Source: an uncultured Actinomycetes bacterium
GTDB taxonomy: Bacteria; Actinomycetota; CADDZG01; WHSQ01
NCBI GenBank assembly: GCA_937863385.1
Contig: CALMBW010000020.1
Span: 1 to 64,000, forward strand
Reading direction: 5' to 3'
Length of the DNA: 64,000 nt
Shown: positions 1 to 9,536 of the stretch, piece by piece
Position numbering within the stretch: position 1 is the stretch's first letter
Layout of the letters: each line of letters begins with the position of its first letter
The notes under the pieces: generated by a model
Database searches by the model: none
Told to the model about the DNA's origin: nothing
Seen by the model: only the letters and a program-made list of their open reading frames with translations
Program-made: the position numbers and the translations under genes

Positions 1-118
1 CGAGCACGACCCGGGCATCGGCCACGGCTAGCAGCTCGGGCTCTAGCCCGGCATTGGCTTTGCGTAGTTGTTCGACGACCCCCGTGAGCTGCTCGAAGGG
101 CCCGACTCGCTGTTCCAT
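1..118 (-). CDS. DUF222/13E12-type HNH endonuclease-like protein, N-terminal fragment
   Basis: Only the first 39 codons lie in the window; the gene continues past base 1. It starts with ATG at 118 and reads MEQRVGPFEQLTGVVEQL, then a leucine- and alanine-rich helix ending ELLAVADARVVL. This resembles the start of the DUF222 domain of 13E12-repeat proteins, which usually carry a C-terminal HNH nuclease domain; that domain cannot be seen here. A LexA-type palindrome sits 12 bp upstream of the start codon. 13E12 genes of Mycobacterium tuberculosis are known LexA targets, and this agreement is the main support for the call. With so little protein, any other helical protein under SOS control remains possible. 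Confidence 0.5.
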   Translation of the reverse strand, partial: MEQRVGPFEQLTGVVEQLRKANAGLEPELLAVADARVVL

Positions 119-128
119 GACCCCACTA

Positions 129-148
129 TATCGAACTGATGTTCGATA
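129..148. promoter_or_regulatory. LexA (SOS) box
   Basis: The sequence TATCGAACTGATGTTCGATA is a perfect 8+4+8 inverted repeat. Its core, CGAAC-N4-GTTCG at 132-145, matches the LexA/DinR box of actinobacteria and Firmicutes exactly. It lies between the start codon of the leftmost minus-strand gene and the tRNA-Leu gene, so it most likely represses that gene until DNA damage occurs. A role as a terminator is unlikely, because there is no T-run and the loop is only four bases. Confidence 0.85.
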
Positions 149-273
149 GTCAAGCCCTAAATACCTAGAACCCTGGGTAAATATTGGTGTTCATAGGCAA
201 CGTGGAGCGAGAGCTCTCCGGAGTCGCTATCCAGCCACAGAGAACAATGGAGGGGGACCATCGAAAGGCGTCG

Positions 274-354
274 TGCCCGGGGTGGGTTTCGAACCCACAC
301 GCCTTGCGGCAGAGACTTTTAAGGCCTCCGAGTCTGCCATTCCTCCACCCGGGC
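274..354 (-). tRNA. tRNA-Leu (anticodon UAA)
   Basis: Read on the minus strand, acceptor arms GCCCGGG (348-354) and CCCGGGC (275-281) pair perfectly with discriminator A. The anticodon stem GAGGC/GUCUC encloses loop CUUAAAA, giving anticodon UAA. A long variable arm, typical of class II tRNA-Leu, follows, and the T arm GUGGG-UUCGAAA-CCCAC is intact. The CCA end is not encoded. It is a single-copy tRNA between the LexA-boxed gene and the SCO1664-family gene. Confidence 0.95.
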
Positions 355-419
355 TCGCAGGCATTCTCCCTCAGAAAAGCAACGGCCCCCGGAAAAGGTT
401 GCTTGGAGGCACTACGCGT

Positions 420-1124
420 TCAGATCAGGGGCCAGGGCATGTGGAAGGGGCCCTGGGGTTCGGGGAAGACGCCCGAACGAGTCAAGCCCTCGACCCGAGC
501 CTGTGTCTCGGCGATCTCCTCGCTCGTGAGCAGAGCCGCAAGGCTGTCTGTCAGTTGCCCTTGCCCAAACGCATCGCTGAGGCGAGCTAGCTTGTCCGAA
601 ACTTCTTTCGTTAACCGATGCCCGGCGAACGCCCAGACCACGGTGCGCAACTTCGGCTCGAGATGGAACGCCAATCCGTGATCCAACCCCCACAGCTTCC
701 CGTCAAAGTCCTCGATCACGTGTCCGCCTTTGCGGTCGGCATTGTTGATGACGATGTCGAACGCGGCGAAGTCCGCCATCTCTTGCTCTCGCTCGTGGAT
801 CAGAACGAAGTAGTGGCGGTTGGGATCGTGATCGATGAACAGCTGCAGAGAGCCCGGTCCGTGCGGAGCGTCGTCTCGCAAGACGGTCGGAGGGACGAGG
901 TCGAATCCACCTGCTTCTGAGACCAAGGCTGCTGCCACCTCCCGCCCGGCAAGTGTGCCGTGGGGGAAATCCCAAAGAGGGCGCTCGCCCCGCACCGGCT
1001 TGTAGACGGCTTCCACCTTCTCATCACCGCGCGTTACCTCCACGAGGAAGGCATAGTTCGAGGAGTAAGGAAGGAGACCGAGAATCTCGATCTCTCCCAG
1101 CGCGAGCAGACCTGTCGTGCTCAC
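420..1124 (-). CDS. SCO1664 family protein (PI3/PI4-kinase-like fold)
   Basis: The protein of about 234 residues matches the SCO1664 family conserved in actinobacteria. It carries kinase-like motifs: a catalytic-loop-like FDIVINNADRKGGH in the second half, followed by WGLDHGLAFH, where DHG occupies the place of the DFG metal-binding motif. A YKPVRGERPLWDFP segment near residue 40-50 would supply the nucleotide-binding lysine. The substrate is unknown for the family. I chose the GTG at 1124 because it overlaps the DUF3090 stop by four bases (GTGA); an ATG at 1157 would add 11 poorly conserved residues. It is the last gene of the operon with DUF3090 and a histidine phosphatase, a trio that recurs in actinobacteria. 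Confidence 0.85.
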   Translation of the reverse strand: MSTTGLLALGEIEILGLLPYSSNYAFLVEVTRGDEKVEAVYKPVRGERPLWDFPHGTLAGREVAAALVSEAGGFDLVPPTVLRDDAPHGPGSLQLFIDHDPNRHYFVLIHEREQEMADFAAFDIVINNADRKGGHVIEDFDGKLWGLDHGLAFHLEPKLRTVVWAFAGHRLTKEVSDKLARLSDAFGQGQLTDSLAALLTSEEIAETQARVEGLTRSGVFPEPQGPFHMPWPLI

Positions 1125-1627
1125 TCCACCGGATGGTGGCCGTTGGTGGCCGGACATCGATGACCTTCAGGATCGATCGGCAGACCGCAAAGAGGGCAGG
1201 TTGGGCGGCCCTCGGCCACCACCGCGCCGGCATGCAAGATGAACGAACGGGCCTGGTCTATGCGCAGGGAGAACTGCACCGAGCCGGCCGGCTCTGGATC
1301 ATCTTCGTCCGGTTCAACCTCGTTGAGCACGACCATGATCCGATCGGTGTCGGGGTCATAACCCAGGCCCATCGAACCAACCCGCCAAGCTGGTTCCTGA
1401 GCCTCTGCCAAGAGAGCAGGGTCTCTCGCGGGCGACGCACCCTTGACCGTGTCGTCGGGATCGATGGTCAACAACATCTCTCCGAGCTTCTCGGCCAAGA
1501 CCGACACCTGGCCCTTCTCCAGCAGGTAGGTCATCACGCTCGAGCCCACCCGCGCCTGGATATAGAAGGTGCGATGACCGGGTTCCCCGGCATAGTCGGT
1601 CGTGAAAACATCTGGCGAGATCTCCAC
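1121..1627 (-). CDS. DUF3090 domain-containing protein
   Basis: A 168-residue protein of the DUF3090 family, which is nearly confined to actinobacteria. The N-terminal half has the family pattern (GEPGHRTFYIQARVG, then LLEKGQVSVLAEKLGEML). The C-terminus holds a treble-clef-like CPLCGLPIDPEGHRCP segment with three cysteines and a histidine that probably bind zinc. The start is a GTG directly after the TGA stop of the phosphatase gene, and the 3' end overlaps the SCO1664-family gene by four bases, so the three are translationally coupled. No biochemical function is established; the tight coupling suggests work with the phosphatase and the kinase-like protein. Confidence 0.9.
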   Translation of the reverse strand: MEISPDVFTTDYAGEPGHRTFYIQARVGSSVMTYLLEKGQVSVLAEKLGEMLLTIDPDDTVKGASPARDPALLAEAQEPAWRVGSMGLGYDPDTDRIMVVLNEVEPDEDDPEPAGSVQFSLRIDQARSFILHAGAVVAEGRPTCPLCGLPIDPEGHRCPATNGHHPVE

Positions 1628-2224
1628 TCAGCTCCTATCCGGCACCCAGTTCATGCACATCACCCGTGGGGAGTGATCGCCGAGCGACAGGATGCTTACC
1701 GATGCAGGTCCGATGATGATGCGCTGGAAGAGGTCGATATGCACCCCGAGGTAGTGCGCGAACACAAGCCGAATCACGTCCGCATGACTGACGCAGCAGA
1801 TGCGATCCTTGCGATGGGCACCTCGCAATCTCTCTACCTCGTCAACAGCTCGCGCTTGAACCTCACGCAGGGTTTCGCCATCGGGAAAACGGAAACTCGA
1901 CGGCTGATGCTGGACCTCTCGCCATACCTTCAACCCACTCAGTTGCCTCAACGATCGGTCCGTCCAAGCGCCGTAGCGGACCTCACCCAACGCGTCGAGC
2001 GTCTGGATCTTCTTGCGATGAGGCTCCGCGATGATCTCGGCGGTCTGAAGACATCGCGCGACGGGAGACGAGTAGATCCCTTTGAATCTGATACTCGCGA
2101 GGGCCGCCGAGGCGGCGCGTGCTTGGTCGGTGCCTTTGTCGTCAAGCGGCGTATCCATCCAACCCGACAGCTTCACACCGGTGTGCGCAGTGACTCCGTG
2201 GCGCACGAAATAAAGCGTCGTCAA
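1628..2224 (-). CDS. histidine phosphatase family protein
   Basis: A 198-residue branch-1 histidine phosphatase. The RHG triad begins at residue 8 (LYFVRHGVTAHTG) with catalytic H9. The other active-site residues are R57 in SSPVARC, E81 in EVRYGAW and the second histidine H147 in CCVSHAD. Actinobacterial members next to DUF3090 and SCO1664 are annotated as putative phosphomutase/phosphatase; the substrate is unknown. It overlaps the upstream acyl-CoA synthetase gene by four bases (ATGA) and abuts the DUF3090 start, placing it in the middle of a four-gene operon. A cobalamin or sugar phosphatase role cannot be excluded by sequence alone. Confidence 0.9.
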   Translation of the reverse strand: MTTLYFVRHGVTAHTGVKLSGWMDTPLDDKGTDQARAASAALASIRFKGIYSSPVARCLQTAEIIAEPHRKKIQTLDALGEVRYGAWTDRSLRQLSGLKVWREVQHQPSSFRFPDGETLREVQARAVDEVERLRGAHRKDRICCVSHADVIRLVFAHYLGVHIDLFQRIIIGPASVSILSLGDHSPRVMCMNWVPDRS

Positions 2225-4161
2225 CGAAGGGCCTCGTCCAGAGCCTTCAGAGCGGATGGATTCTCGAGTGAGGAAAGGTCTCCGGCATCTTCCCCCATGA
2301 CTTTGGCTTTGATCGCACGACGAAGGATCTTCGCCGACCGCGTCTTGGGCAGCTCGGAAACGAATCGGACGGCCTGCGGCTTGAAGGCCTTTCCGAGTTC
2401 GTCGGTGATCGCCTTCGTAACCTCCTTCTCAAGCTCGGCGGTTGCTTCGATGCCTGGCTTCAAGATGCAGAAGCACCACACCGCCGTCCCTTTGATCTCG
2501 TCGGGGACACCGACCGCAGCACACTCGATCACAGCAGGGTGTTCAACGGCTGCTGACTCGAACTCGGCGGGCCCGATCCTCTTCCCCGCGATGTTCAGGG
2601 TGTCGTCGCTACGGCCGTGCAGGAACCAGAACCCATCGGCGTCGATCGACGCCCAATCCCCATGCACCCACATATCCGGCCACCGCGACCAATAGGTTTC
2701 GATATAGCGCTCGGGAGCGTTCCAGAACCCGCGGGTCTGAGCAGGCCACGGCTTCGTGCATACGAGCTCGCCCACCTCGCCCGGCTCGACGGGCCGGCCG
2801 TCGGCGTCCAGAACAGCCATCGCCATCCCCAAGCTGGGCACACCCAGAGAGCACACCTTCTGCGGGATCACTGGAGAGGCGCCGAGGAAACAAGCCCCAA
2901 CCTCCGTCCCGCCAGAGAGGTTCATGATCGGAACCCGGCCCCCTCCGACGACGTTTGCGAACCACCGGTAAGGCTCTGGGTTCCATGGCTCACCGGTCGA
3001 GCCCGTTATCCGCAGTTGCGAGAGATCGTGTTTCCGGACCTCCTCTTCTCCGGCCGGCATCAGAGCGCGCACCAAGGTCGGCGATACACCCAAGATGGTG
3101 ACGCCATGGTCCGCGCAGATCTTCCATAGGCGGTCGGGTCCAGGGAAGTTCGGAGCGCCCTCGTACATCAGCACGCATGCACCATTAGCGTGGCCGCCAA
3201 CCATCTCGAGTGGGCCCATGATCCAACCCATGTCCGTGACCCAGAAGAAGACGTCGCCGGGCCGGCAATCAACCTGATAGCAGACCTCTTGCGCGATCTT
3301 GACCACGAAACCACCATGTACGTGCACCGAGCCCTTGGGCTTGCCTGTCGTGCCTGACGTGTAAGCGATCATGTACGGGGTTTCGGGATCTAGGCGCTCA
3401 CATCCGAGTGGCTCATCGCCACCCACCAAGAACTCGCCCCACGCAACATCCTTGACGCCTGCCGGGTAGCCGTCACCGAATCTGTCGAAGACGATCACGT
3501 GCTGCACCGAGGGCGCTTGAGATGCAGCTTCGTCGGCGACTTCCTTCATCGAAACCTTTGAACCCCTTCGATAGAAGCCGTCCGCAGTGATGATCGCCTT
3601 CGCTTGTGCATCGAGTAGCCGGGTCGTGATCGCGGGTGCTCCGAAACCGGAGAAGACCGGCATGTAGATGGCGCCGATCTTGGCGATGGCATACATCGCT
3701 GCCACTGCCTCGGGCAACATCGGCATGTACACCGCCACCGGGTCAGAGCGCGAGATACCGAGGGCGAGCAAACCCCGGGCGATGCCATCGACCATCGTGC
3801 GTAGTTGCCCGTAGGAGATCCTGCGAACCTCTCCGTCTTCGCCCTCCCATATCAGGGCAAGTGCATCGGGGGTCCGTTCAGCGTGCCGATCGATGCAGTT
3901 GTAGGTGAGATTGATGGTGCCGCCGGTGAACCACTTCGGCCACTGGATCCCGTCCGAAGTGTCGAGAAGCCGGTCATATGGATCGAAGAACTCGATCCCC
4001 ACATCCTCGATCGCTGCTTCCCAGAACCATTCGATGTCGTCCTGGCTGCGCTGAACCAGATCGCGGAAGTTCTCGATGTTGTGCTTGCGCATGAGACGGG
4101 TCACGTTCGCGTTCTCGACGTATTCGGGGGTTGGTTCCCAGGAGTAATCGCTCATAGCCAC
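2221..4161 (-). CDS. AMP-dependent acyl-CoA synthetase (acetyl-CoA synthetase-like)
   Basis: A 646-residue ANL-superfamily enzyme that would activate a short carboxylic acid to acyl-CoA via an acyl-adenylate. The phosphate-binding loop TSGTTGKPKG is at residues 268-277, the hinge/aspartate segment is WVHGDWASIDADGFWFLHGR, and the catalytic lysine of KTRSAKILRR is K611. Length and the N-terminal segment (residues 10-95) match the acetyl/propionyl-CoA synthetase group rather than long-chain ligases, but the true substrate cannot be read from sequence. It heads the operon with the phosphatase, DUF3090 and SCO1664 genes, overlapping the first of them by four bases. Met3 (MSDYS) is an equally possible start. 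Confidence 0.88.
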   Translation of the reverse strand: MAMSDYSWEPTPEYVENANVTRLMRKHNIENFRDLVQRSQDDIEWFWEAAIEDVGIEFFDPYDRLLDTSDGIQWPKWFTGGTINLTYNCIDRHAERTPDALALIWEGEDGEVRRISYGQLRTMVDGIARGLLALGISRSDPVAVYMPMLPEAVAAMYAIAKIGAIYMPVFSGFGAPAITTRLLDAQAKAIITADGFYRRGSKVSMKEVADEAASQAPSVQHVIVFDRFGDGYPAGVKDVAWGEFLVGGDEPLGCERLDPETPYMIAYTSGTTGKPKGSVHVHGGFVVKIAQEVCYQVDCRPGDVFFWVTDMGWIMGPLEMVGGHANGACVLMYEGAPNFPGPDRLWKICADHGVTILGVSPTLVRALMPAGEEEVRKHDLSQLRITGSTGEPWNPEPYRWFANVVGGGRVPIMNLSGGTEVGACFLGASPVIPQKVCSLGVPSLGMAMAVLDADGRPVEPGEVGELVCTKPWPAQTRGFWNAPERYIETYWSRWPDMWVHGDWASIDADGFWFLHGRSDDTLNIAGKRIGPAEFESAAVEHPAVIECAAVGVPDEIKGTAVWCFCILKPGIEATAELEKEVTKAITDELGKAFKPQAVRFVSELPKTRSAKILRRAIKAKVMGEDAGDLSSLENPSALKALDEALR

Positions 4162-4183
4162 CCGAGGCTACCAAGGGCCTCGC

Positions 4184-4864
4184 TTAGATCTGGTGCGGTT
4201 CGGGCTGAGCCGGCTCGCCTCTCAGGTGGAAGTACGCGGTTATCAGAAGACAAGACGTGAAGGGGCCTATCAAAGCACCAGAAACGATGTCGCTGACGAA
4301 ACGCCGCACTGCAAGATCGGCGTCGCTCATCAGCAAACCCAGCAGGATCAGAGGCGAAGCCCCCAGCAGGAAGGTCAACAGGATGAGCCCGAAAACGCCG
4401 AAACCATTCCCGCGCACCAACTCACGGCTGCGCGTGAATGATCCAAAGATGCTCTCCCCCTCCAGAACGATAACCGGCACGATGAACGCCCAGATCGTCA
4501 GGAGGATCAGAGCCGGAACTATCAAGAGGAACAGTCCGATAGCAGCCCCGATCCCGGCGATCAAGGAAGCGACGAGGATCTTGCCCAGAAACGGAAGCGC
4601 CTTAGAGAACGCTTCACCGATCGTCATGTCCACCCGGCCATCCCGCACGTCTTCGATCACCTTGATCAGGGCGCCTTGCAACAGCAGCCCCCCGACGGTC
4701 GCGATGATGCTGGCGAGTATGAGGCCGGTGAATAGTCCGATATTGACCACCGCCGCCGTGCCCAGAGCGGTGATCGCGAAGACGACCAAGCCCATGGTCA
4801 CAAGCCGGAACCAATACTTGAAGTAGATCGCCGAACCTTCTCTGAGCACCGCCCCTATCTCCAT
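4184..4864 (-). CDS. polytopic membrane protein
   Basis: A 226-residue membrane protein with about six hydrophobic segments (roughly residues 20-45, 48-68, 95-118, 122-142, 160-182 and 190-212). Between segments 4 and 5 is PVIVLEGESIFGSFTRSRELVRG, a loop resembling that of the YciC-like or glycerophosphodiesterase-type membrane domain (a proline, then E-G, then an S-R-x-L motif). The function is unknown. It lies 22 bases upstream of the acyl-CoA synthetase gene on the same strand and may belong to its transcript. The start ATG at 4864 is the only good candidate. Confidence 0.7.
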   Translation of the reverse strand: MEIGAVLREGSAIYFKYWFRLVTMGLVVFAITALGTAAVVNIGLFTGLILASIIATVGGLLLQGALIKVIEDVRDGRVDMTIGEAFSKALPFLGKILVASLIAGIGAAIGLFLLIVPALILLTIWAFIVPVIVLEGESIFGSFTRSRELVRGNGFGVFGLILLTFLLGASPLILLGLLMSDADLAVRRFVSDIVSGALIGPFTSCLLITAYFHLRGEPAQPEPHQI

Positions 4865-4902
4865 GGGACCGAGCCTATCTGCAGAGAGCGGTGCTTGGAG
4901 GA

Positions 4903-5826
4903 TCAGCCCTCTTGGCTGACTCCGAGCAGCTGGATCACCAGGCCGTCGAGGATGTCTTTCTCCGAGACCAAGATCTCGGCGACATCGAATCGCTCCATGA
5001 TGACCAGCAGTATCTCGGCCCCCGCGACGATGACGTCGGCGCGCCCAACTTCGAGCCCCTTGATGCGCCTGCGCTGCTCGAACGTCAGTGATCCGAGCCG
5101 TCGCGCCAACTGGCGCACGTCGCCATGTGTGAGCACGAAGTGATGCGTCACGTCGGGGTCATACACCGGCAATCCGGTCTTGAGGGTCGCTAGTTGCGTC
5201 AGGGTGCCCGCGACTCCGATCACTCGGGCGCCTGATGGGACCTCGAGGTCGTCATAGACATCGTCGACCATGCCCGCAACCTCTTCGCGCAGAGCTTCGA
5301 GTTCCTCTTTCGAGGGAGGGTCGGACATCAGATGCTTCTCGAACATGCGCACACAGCCGAGATCGAGAGACACCGATCGCTCGGGCGTTCTCGTTCCGAC
5401 GATCAGTTCGGTGGAACCACCCCCGATATCGACCACCATCACGGGCCCGGTCTCTGCAAGGTCGCTGAGTGTCCCCAAGAAAGTGGCCGCAGCCTCCTGT
5501 TCTCCCGACAACAACTCGGCCTCGGCCCCCGTCAAACGCCGCACCCCTTCGAAGAACTCCTCACGATTGTGCGCATCTCGAACCGCAGAGGTGCCCGTGA
5601 CCCGGATCTTCTCCACACCCAGTTCCCCACAGGTCGCTGCGTAATCGGCGATCGTCGACAGGGTTCGTTGAAGTGCATCGGGAGCCAAGAGCCGCCTTCT
5701 GTCCACACCCTGCCCAAGCCTGGTGATGACCATGCGTCTATCGATCGAGCGGAAACCGCCCGGTGCTTCCTCTGCCACCAACAGCCGCGTGGAGTTGGTG
5801 CCGACATCGATCGCCGCGACCCTCAC
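4903..5826 (-). CDS. ppx: Ppx/GppA family exopolyphosphatase
   Basis: From the GTG at 5826 the protein has 307 residues and opens with the actin-fold phosphate-1 motif VRVAAIDVGTNSTRLLVAE. It continues with the phosphate-2 segment VVDIGGGSTELIVG around residue 135 and ends with the adenosine-like motif VIVAGAEILLVIME. Family members remove phosphate from polyphosphate or pppGpp, linking phosphate storage to the stringent response. The short single-domain length matches actinobacterial Ppx1/Ppx2. GTG 5826 overlaps the DUF501 stop by four bases, which decides the start against an in-frame ATG about 120 bases upstream. It is the last gene of the eno-ftsB-S1-DUF501-ppx run, as in mycobacteria (Rv1023-Rv1026). 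Confidence 0.9.
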   Translation of the reverse strand: MRVAAIDVGTNSTRLLVAEEAPGGFRSIDRRMVITRLGQGVDRRRLLAPDALQRTLSTIADYAATCGELGVEKIRVTGTSAVRDAHNREEFFEGVRRLTGAEAELLSGEQEAAATFLGTLSDLAETGPVMVVDIGGGSTELIVGTRTPERSVSLDLGCVRMFEKHLMSDPPSKEELEALREEVAGMVDDVYDDLEVPSGARVIGVAGTLTQLATLKTGLPVYDPDVTHHFVLTHGDVRQLARRLGSLTFEQRRRIKGLEVGRADVIVAGAEILLVIMERFDVAEILVSEKDILDGLVIQLLGVSQEG

Positions 5827-6317
5827 GGAGCAGGATCCTGCACGCATCCGGCGATACAGTCCGGCCACCCTGTCTGTGACAGGGCCCACCCTCCCACTGG
5901 GTTGGGAGCATCGGCGAGTTCCTGCGCTACGTGCGCGTGCAGACACTTGACCTTGTCAGGACCTCCACCAGGCGGAGCCATCTGACTTTCAAGAACCGCA
6001 AGCGCGTCACGCCTGCTGATCAGGCGTTGGATCGATCCCTCCAACCGGGTTCTCAAAGATGCATCGGTGTCGAGTCGCCCATTCAGACGGGCCATCTCGC
6101 CACCGGCTTCCAGGCGGCTCACGCGCTTCAACAGGATCGGGCACGTAAGCCAGTAGAGGGTCGGGAACGGGGTTCCATCATCGAGCAGGGGGTGATTCTC
6201 GATCACCATCGGAAAGCCGAGATGACATCGGCGTGCCACCGTCCACGACCCGCGCAGCGGACGGCCAAGCTGACTTTCGACGTGATGGGAATCTAGTGCT
6301 GAGTGAGTAAGCGGCAC
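5823..6317 (-). CDS. DUF501 domain-containing protein
   Basis: A protein of about 164 residues of the actinobacterial DUF501 family. The family core starts with VESQLGRPLRG and continues through GTPFPTLYWLTCPILLKRVSRLEAGGEM to the conserved HAHVAQELADAPNPVG region, with two cysteines and a CLH motif late in the protein. The function is unknown, but it is almost always found between ftsB and ppx, as here. The GTG at 6317 is preferred; an ATG at 6359 would overlap the S1-domain gene by 32 bases. It overlaps ppx by four bases, implying coupled translation. Confidence 0.88.
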   Translation of the reverse strand: MPLTHSALDSHHVESQLGRPLRGSWTVARRCHLGFPMVIENHPLLDDGTPFPTLYWLTCPILLKRVSRLEAGGEMARLNGRLDTDASLRTRLEGSIQRLISRRDALAVLESQMAPPGGGPDKVKCLHAHVAQELADAPNPVGGWALSQTGWPDCIAGCVQDPAP

Positions 6318-6327
6318 CGGCCGCCCG

Positions 6328-6687
6328 CTAGCGCTTGTCGCGATGACGCTTGAGGTCAACCAGTCGCTCGTTGCTTTGGCTCATGAACTTCTTGAGCTTC
6401 TTCTCGAACTCGGGATCGCGGCCCCCACGGCGCTCGGGAGGGCGGTCTTCGTAGTTGGGATCGGCTTGCTTGATCGACAGATCGATCTTGCCGTCATCCT
6501 TGACCGCCACGACTTTGACCGACACGCGGTCCTCTTCGCTGACGTGGTCACGGATGTCCTTGACGTAGTTCATGTCGACCTGTGAGATATGGATCATCCC
6601 GGACTCGCCCGAGTCCAGCTTCACGATGGCCCCGTACTCCATGACCTTGACGACCGTGCCTTCTACGACCTGCCCAACTTCAACCAT
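6328..6687 (-). CDS. S1 RNA-binding domain protein (YabR-like)
   Basis: A 119-residue protein. Residues 1-72 form a single S1 OB-fold: VGQVVEGTVVKVMEYGAIVKL, then SGMIHISQV and VSVKVVAVKDDGKIDLSIKQ, the classic S1 signature. A charged tail rich in Arg, Lys and Glu follows. It resembles Bacillus YabR, a general-stress type S1 protein encoded next to divIC. The position here, directly after the FtsB/DivIC gene, is the Bacillus arrangement, and is not present in mycobacteria. Likely an RNA- or ribosome-associated protein in the cytoplasm; the specific target is unknown. Confidence 0.88.
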   Translation of the reverse strand: MVEVGQVVEGTVVKVMEYGAIVKLDSGESGMIHISQVDMNYVKDIRDHVSEEDRVSVKVVAVKDDGKIDLSIKQADPNYEDRPPERRGGRDPEFEKKLKKFMSQSNERLVDLKRHRDKR

Positions 6688-6725
6688 CCGTCAATCGTAC
6701 CGGAGCTAGGACACGTCGGGGATGG

Positions 6726-7139
6726 CTACAGCAAACCCACGAAATCGAGGAACCTCTCGATGACCCCAGGCTCGGGGGGCGGTGGCGCCTTACGGGCCAT
6801 CTCGGCTTGCTCCTTGGCTTCGAGCTTCTGCTCGCTCGGGGTCATGACCCGCACGGCGGTCTCGCCGGGCTTGACCAGACCCGCTTGCTCGCGGGCCTGC
6901 TGCTCGATGTGGTCCGGGTCTTGCAAACGCTCGATGCGGGCGCGGAGTTCCTCGTTCGCCCCTTGAACCTTGGTCAGGTGACTAGCCATGTCGGCGATCC
7001 TCTGTCGCTGCTCGAGAAGCTGGCGGGTGGGCTGGATGAGCATCGCTCCAAGAAGGCCCATGATCAGCAACAGGATGACGATCTGAGGACCCCTGCGAAG
7101 TGCAGGGGGTCGTTTCATCGTCGATCCAGTGCTCGCCAC
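6726..7139 (-). CDS. ftsB: FtsB/DivIC-type septum formation initiator
   Basis: A 137-residue bitopic membrane protein. A short basic N-terminus (MKRPPALRRG) is followed by one transmembrane helix at about residues 19-37 (IVILLLIMGLLGAML), then a coiled coil from QRQRIADMASHL to RIERLQDPDHIEQQAR and the DivIC-type LVKPGETAVRVM motif. FtsB/DivIC forms the FtsQLB division subcomplex. The GTG at 7139 is chosen because a strong AAGAGGGGA site lies just upstream; it starts two bases after the enolase stop. The reading frame stays open far upstream, but that part is antisense to enolase and not real. A proline-rich stretch near the C-terminus (APPPPEPG) is unusual. Confidence 0.9.
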   Translation of the reverse strand: MASTGSTMKRPPALRRGPQIVILLLIMGLLGAMLIQPTRQLLEQRQRIADMASHLTKVQGANEELRARIERLQDPDHIEQQAREQAGLVKPGETAVRVMTPSEQKLEAKEQAEMARKAPPPPEPGVIERFLDFVGLL

Positions 7140-7141
7140 GT

Positions 7142-9534
<2,393 letters not shown>

Positions 9535-9536
9535 GG

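Noticed and set aside
953-2695. 580-residue plus-strand open frame
   Set aside because: It runs antisense to the SCO1664, DUF3090, phosphatase and acyl-CoA synthetase genes, all of which have clear family motifs. Its product is rich in Arg, His and Ser as expected of a shadow frame.
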